The notes under the pieces are model-generated. The model saw only the letters and a list, made by a program, of their open reading frames with translations. It did not search any database and was not told where the DNA came from. From JAWWPG01 sp037719575 (GTDB taxonomy: Bacteria > Actinomycetota > Actinomycetes > Propionibacteriales > Nocardioidaceae), in the NCBI GenBank assembly GCA_037719575.1, contig JBBJMF010000011.1, positions 1 through 43,246 on the forward strand: a stretch of 43,246 nt of DNA, read 5' to 3'. A program made the translations under genes and the position numbers. The stretch's first letter is position 1. Every line of letters starts with the position of its first letter. Shown one piece after another: positions 39,672-43,246 of this stretch.

Positions 39672-40880
39672 ATGATGCCCCGCGATCGAGTTTCCCCCCG
39701 CGACGGCGGGCTGGATGCCCCTGCCATCGAGCTGGTAGGTGTCTCCAAGCACTACGCCTCCACGGACGGGAATGTCCAGGCGGTAGAGATGGTCGACCTG
39801 AGCATCGCGAGTGGCGAGTTCTTCTCGCTGCTCGGTCCCTCGGGGTGCGGCAAGACCACGACGCTGCGGATGGTGGCGGGCTTCGAGACGCCGAGCTCTG
39901 GACAGATCCTCCTGTACGGCGAGGACGTGGTCCGCATTCCGCCGAACCGCCGGGACGTCAACCTGGTGTTCCAGAGCTACGCACTCTTCCCGCACATGAG
40001 CGTGTTCGACAACGTCGCATTCGGTCTCCGGCGAAAGAAGCTGGACAAGGCCGAGATCGACACGCGGGTCAACGAGATCCTCGGCCTGGTGGAGCTCGAG
40101 GGCCGTGAGAATCGGCGACCTCGCGAGCTGTCCGGTGGCCAGCAGCAACGGGTCGCACTGGCCCGCGCGCTGGTCAACCGGCCGCGGGCGCTGCTGCTCG
40201 ACGAGCCACTGGGCGCCCTGGACCTGAAGCTCAGACAGGCCATGGAGCTCGAGCTCAAACGCATCCAGCGCGAGGTCGGGATCACCTTCGTCTACGTGAC
40301 GCACGACCAGGGTGAGGCGTTGACCATGTCCGACCGCCTGGTCGTGATGCGGGCGGGCAGGATCGAGCAGCTGGGCACCCCGCGGGAGCTGTACGAGCGA
40401 CCCGCCACCCGGTTCGTCGCCGGGTTCATCGGCACCTCCAACATCATCACCGGACGCCCCGAGCGGGAGGTCGATGGGGACGCCGTGATCGACCTGGGCG
40501 AGGGCCAGCGGATCGTCGTACCGCTGGAAGGACGTCCGGCGCCGTCAACCGTCGTTATAACCGTCCGGCCGGAGAAGATCACCCTGGAAGAGTCGGAGCC
40601 CTCCGCAGCGTGCCGCATCAAAGGCGTCGTCGATGCCGTCGTCTATCAGGGCACCTTCACGGCCTACCACGTGACGACCGCCGGTGGAGAGCAGGTGACC
40701 GTGCACAGCCAGAACTCGGGAACCGGTGCGGAGCTCGCACGCCAAGGCGGCACGTACTGGCTGTCCTGGTCGCGTGACCACTCCTATCTGCTCGACGAGG
40801 GGCCAGGGCCGCAGAAAACCGACGCACCCGAGCCGACAACCGTCTCTACAAACTCAGCCGCCCCGAGGAGGATCCCGTGA
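39672..40880 (+). CDS. potA: Polyamine ABC transporter ATP-binding protein PotA
   Basis: A 402-residue ABC ATPase of the spermidine/putrescine type. Walker A GPSGCGKT (55-62), Q-loop Gln101 (LVFQSYALFP), signature LSGGQQQR (153-160) and Walker B LLLDEP (174-179) are intact; THDQGEAL is the switch. A TOBE domain (about 285-370, VITVRPEKITL) follows. The last 30 residues are polar. ATG 39672 has AGGA 4 nt upstream; GTG 39657, overlapping the aldehyde dehydrogenase, would add five residues. It shares one base with potD. Confidence 0.9.
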   Translation: MMPRDRVSPRDGGLDAPAIELVGVSKHYASTDGNVQAVEMVDLSIASGEFFSLLGPSGCGKTTTLRMVAGFETPSSGQILLYGEDVVRIPPNRRDVNLVFQSYALFPHMSVFDNVAFGLRRKKLDKAEIDTRVNEILGLVELEGRENRRPRELSGGQQQRVALARALVNRPRALLLDEPLGALDLKLRQAMELELKRIQREVGITFVYVTHDQGEALTMSDRLVVMRAGRIEQLGTPRELYERPATRFVAGFIGTSNIITGRPEREVDGDAVIDLGEGQRIVVPLEGRPAPSTVVITVRPEKITLEESEPSAACRIKGVVDAVVYQGTFTAYHVTTAGGEQVTVHSQNSGTGAELARQGGTYWLSWSRDHSYLLDEGPGPQKTDAPEPTTVSTNSAAPRRIP

Positions 40881-42157
40881 TGCCCACAAACCGTCCCGAT
40901 GACAGATGGACTCCCGACCCAGTCGCAGTGCGAGGACTTACCCAACCTCGCATCGGAAGGCGCGACGCGCTCCGACTGTTCGGCGCCGCCGGCGGAGCCG
41001 CTTTGCTTGCCGGCTGCGGGATCGGGTCCGGGGGCAGCAAGACCGACACCAGCAAGACCGTAGTCTCCGGCTACTGGGACTCGCACAAACCGACCGGAGA
41101 GCTGAACTGGGCGAACTGGCCCTTCTATCTCGACACCGCCGGCAAGGGCCGCCATCCGACGCTCGAGGCGTTCGAGGAAAAGACCGGCATCGACGTCAAC
41201 TACATCGAGGCGATCCAGGACAACGCACCCTTCTTCGCGAAGGTCCAGCCCTCGCTGTCCGCCGGTCAGTACTCCGGCTACGACCTGGCGGTGATCTCCA
41301 GCGGCATCTACTTCAACAAGTTCAAGGAGCTGGGGTTCTTCCTGCCGCTGGACCAGTCACGCCTCACGAACTTCCACAAGTACGCCGCTCCGCGCTACCA
41401 GGACGAGGCGTTCGACCCGGGCAACGTGCTGTCCATCCCCTGGCAGGGGGGGTTCACCGGGATCGGCTACAACCCCGAGCAGACCGGGCGGGAGATCACC
41501 AGCTGGGCGGACCTTCAGGACCCGGCGTTCGAGGGCAAGATCGGCATGATGGCCAACAACGAGGACCTGCCCAACTGCGCCCTGCTCGCGGTCGGCGCCG
41601 ATCCGCTCACGTCGACCGAGGACGACTGGAGGAAGGCGGCCGCCTGGCTGGAGAAACAGCGGCCCCTTGTTCGCCAGTACTACTCGCAGAACTACCTCCA
41701 GGCGCTGGCCACGGGCGACACCTGGATCACCATGGCCTGGTCGGGCGACATCTTCCAGCAGAACCTCTCGAACAAGGCGATCGGGCAGGCCCTCAAGTTC
41801 GTCATCCCGGACGAGGGTGGGCTGCTGTTTACCGACAACTTCGTCATCTTGAAGGAGGCCAAGAACCCGGTCAGCGCGATGATGCTGATGGACTACTACT
41901 ACCAGCCGGACGTTGCCGCCGAGGCGACCGAGTGGGTCAACTACATCTCGCCCGTTCCTGACGCCCAGCAGATCGTCCTCGACGATGCGACGTCAGCTGC
42001 CCCCGGTGACCGGGCCTACCTCGAGCAGGTGGCGGAGAGCTACGCCACCTTCCCGACCCAGGCGACGTATGAACAGACCACCGTCGGGCTCTCGCCCAAG
42101 TCGGGGGACGAGCTCGACACCTGGAACTCCATCTTCGAGCCGATCTACCAGTCGTAG
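40880..42157 (+). CDS. potD: Polyamine-binding lipoprotein PotD
   Basis: A 425-residue substrate-binding protein of the PotD/PotF family. Arg27-Arg28 (RIGRRDALRLFG) form a twin-arginine motif and ALLAGC with Cys46 is a lipobox, so export is predicted through Tat with lipid anchoring. The mature part shows LNWANWPFYLD, SIPWQGGFTGIGYNP, WITMAWSGDIFQQNL and PDEGGLLFTDNFVI. ATG 40880 has GAGGAGG (40865-40871) 8 nt upstream; GTG 40877 is also possible. The ligand may be putrescine or spermidine, undecidable here. Confidence 0.9.
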   Translation: MPTNRPDDRWTPDPVAVRGLTQPRIGRRDALRLFGAAGGAALLAGCGIGSGGSKTDTSKTVVSGYWDSHKPTGELNWANWPFYLDTAGKGRHPTLEAFEEKTGIDVNYIEAIQDNAPFFAKVQPSLSAGQYSGYDLAVISSGIYFNKFKELGFFLPLDQSRLTNFHKYAAPRYQDEAFDPGNVLSIPWQGGFTGIGYNPEQTGREITSWADLQDPAFEGKIGMMANNEDLPNCALLAVGADPLTSTEDDWRKAAAWLEKQRPLVRQYYSQNYLQALATGDTWITMAWSGDIFQQNLSNKAIGQALKFVIPDEGGLLFTDNFVILKEAKNPVSAMMLMDYYYQPDVAAEATEWVNYISPVPDAQQIVLDDATSAAPGDRAYLEQVAESYATFPTQATYEQTTVGLSPKSGDELDTWNSIFEPIYQS

Positions 42158-42159
42158 CG

Positions 42160-43014
42160 ATGCGGAAGAGGCTTGCGCCCTACCTCCTGATCCTGCCGGG
42201 CGGGATGTGGCTGGCAGTGTTCTTCGTGCTGCCGATGCTCGCGATGCTCTCGGTCTCGGTGCAGAGCGGGGACCTCGTCCACGGCTTTCGTCAGACCTTC
42301 GACGTCGGGAACTACGCGGACATGGTGACGACATACCACACGCAGCTGCTGCGATCGCTGCGGTACGGGTTGATCACCACGGTCGTTACGATCGCGCTCG
42401 CTTACCCGATGGCGTACTGGATCGCGTTCTACGGCGGACGGCACAAGTCGACGTACCTGTTCTTGATCCTGTTGCCGTTCTTCGTCACATTCGTGATCCG
42501 GACGATCGCCTGGCAGTTCCTGCTCGCCGATGACGGTCTGGTTCTCAGCCATCTGAAGGACTGGGGGCTGCTGCCGGACAACTTCCACATCCTGGCCACC
42601 GGGTACGCCGTCGTCGGTGGGCTCGTCTACAACTTCCTGCCCTTCATGGTGCTGCCGATCTACGTCGCTCTGGAGCGCATCGACCGGCAGCTGATCGAGG
42701 CGGCGAACGACCTCTTCGCGAGCCGGTCCCAGGCGTTCCTCCGCGTCGTGCTGCCCCTGTCGCTGCCGGGCGTCTTCGCGGGCGTCATCTTGACGTTCGT
42801 CCCCGCGAGCTCCGACTACGTCAACGCGACCATCCTCGGCGGAACCGGCCAGGTGATGATCGGGAACATCATCGAGACCCTCTACCTGACGAACTCGCAG
42901 TACCCGCAGGCCGCCGCACTGAGCTCCATCCTGTTGGGGGCGCTGCTCATCGGGATCTTCGCCTACGCGCGGGCGCTCGGCACACGTGACGTCATGGACG
43001 CCAGCGCGAGATGA
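42160..43014 (+). CDS. potB: Polyamine ABC transporter permease PotB
   Basis: A 284-residue binding-protein-dependent permease with six membrane segments (for example 8-30, 70-90, 98-121, 147-170). The EAA loop that meets PotA is at 180-200 (EAANDLFASRSQAFLRVVLPLSLPG). ATG 42160 comes 2 nt after potD. The stop overlaps the potC start (ATGA). Confidence 0.9.
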   Translation: MRKRLAPYLLILPGGMWLAVFFVLPMLAMLSVSVQSGDLVHGFRQTFDVGNYADMVTTYHTQLLRSLRYGLITTVVTIALAYPMAYWIAFYGGRHKSTYLFLILLPFFVTFVIRTIAWQFLLADDGLVLSHLKDWGLLPDNFHILATGYAVVGGLVYNFLPFMVLPIYVALERIDRQLIEAANDLFASRSQAFLRVVLPLSLPGVFAGVILTFVPASSDYVNATILGGTGQVMIGNIIETLYLTNSQYPQAAALSSILLGALLIGIFAYARALGTRDVMDASAR

Positions 43015-43246
43015 CCGCTGCCGCAGAGCGATCGTTGGTGCTCGACCAGTCGCTTGCCGACACCGGAGGCGATCGAAGACCAACGTCACCGGCAGCCAAG
43101 GGTGGAAGGCTCTTGCATCTTTACACCTGGCTGATCATCGGGTGGCTGTCACTCCCGATCCTGGTGATGATCCTGTTCGGGTTCAACGACACGACGAGCA
43201 AGTTCAACTTCGTCTGGCAGGGCTGGACCCTCGACTGGTACCGCGA
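43011..43246 (+). CDS. potC: Polyamine ABC transporter permease PotC (truncated by window end)
   Basis: The first 78 codons of a second permease. A polar 35-residue leader (MTAAAERSLVLDQSL...) is followed by LHLYTWLIIGWLSLPILVMIL, a first membrane segment, and FNDTTSKFNFVWQGWTLDWY, which is characteristic of PotC/PotI. The ATG overlaps the potB stop. The rest, including the EAA loop, is outside the window. No stop is seen to the last base. Confidence 0.85.
   Translation, partial: MTAAAERSLVLDQSLADTGGDRRPTSPAAKGGRLLHLYTWLIIGWLSLPILVMILFGFNDTTSKFNFVWQGWTLDWYR

Overview
The window is chromosomal DNA of a high-GC actinobacterium. Base composition is visibly GC-rich throughout, GTG starts are common, and the order of housekeeping genes matches the conserved actinobacterial block (in Mycobacterium tuberculosis roughly rpsP to rlmN, read in reverse). 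Gene content and sequence style suggest Propionibacteriales, perhaps Nocardioidaceae, but that placement is inference. I found no tRNA, rRNA, CRISPR array, insertion sequence or phage gene.

Region 1 (1-2480): a short non-coding start with a nested inverted repeat, then an amidohydrolase and a CapA-like lipoprotein gene that overlap by 4 nt. Region 2 (2481-12802): a long plus-strand housekeeping run: rpsP, khpA, rimM, trmD (fused to a GNAT acetyltransferase domain), rplS, two type I signal peptidases, rnhB, a DUF2469 gene, yraN, comM/yifB, dprA and a XerC-type recombinase. Region 3 (12866-18205): a secreted M23-family protein on the minus strand faces away from rpsB, tsf, pyrH, frr and cdsA. 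rpsB has a structured 5' leader and both S2 and S16 carry long low-complexity tails. Region 4 (18214-29413): mixed single genes: alpha/beta hydrolase, exported BNR/Ycf48-like protein, TrmH-type methyltransferase, histidine phosphatase, rlmN, HAD phosphatase, SDR-DUF2867 fusion, LOG-family protein, RIO-type kinase preceded by a tiny ORF, and a propionyl-CoA synthetase.

Region 5 (29420-43246) is the accessory part: a polyamine uptake and catabolism cluster. It has a putrescine-type aminotransferase, an Lrp/AsnC regulator, a PuuB-like FAD oxidoreductase, an agmatinase-family hydrolase, an aminobutyraldehyde-type dehydrogenase and a PotABCD-type ABC transporter (potC runs off the window end). Predicted flow is agmatine to putrescine (ureohydrolase), to 4-aminobutanal (aminotransferase), to GABA (dehydrogenase), with PotABCD importing the polyamine. 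Inside this cluster lie two tandem dihydrofolate-reductase-like paralogues, an MFS transporter gene with an in-frame TAG at codon 9, and a glutaryl-CoA dehydrogenase-like gene that could link cadaverine breakdown to the same cluster.

Two regulatory patterns recur. rpsP and rplS share a near-identical promoter (TTCGRG, 18 nt, then a TGG-CAGACTG element). At least ten genes have a TAnnnT or CAnnnT hexamer ending exactly 6 or 7 nt before the start codon, as expected for leaderless mRNAs. Several strong hairpins sit at gene ends or in divergent regions, the most striking being a 14-bp perfect stem inside the last codons of prpE.
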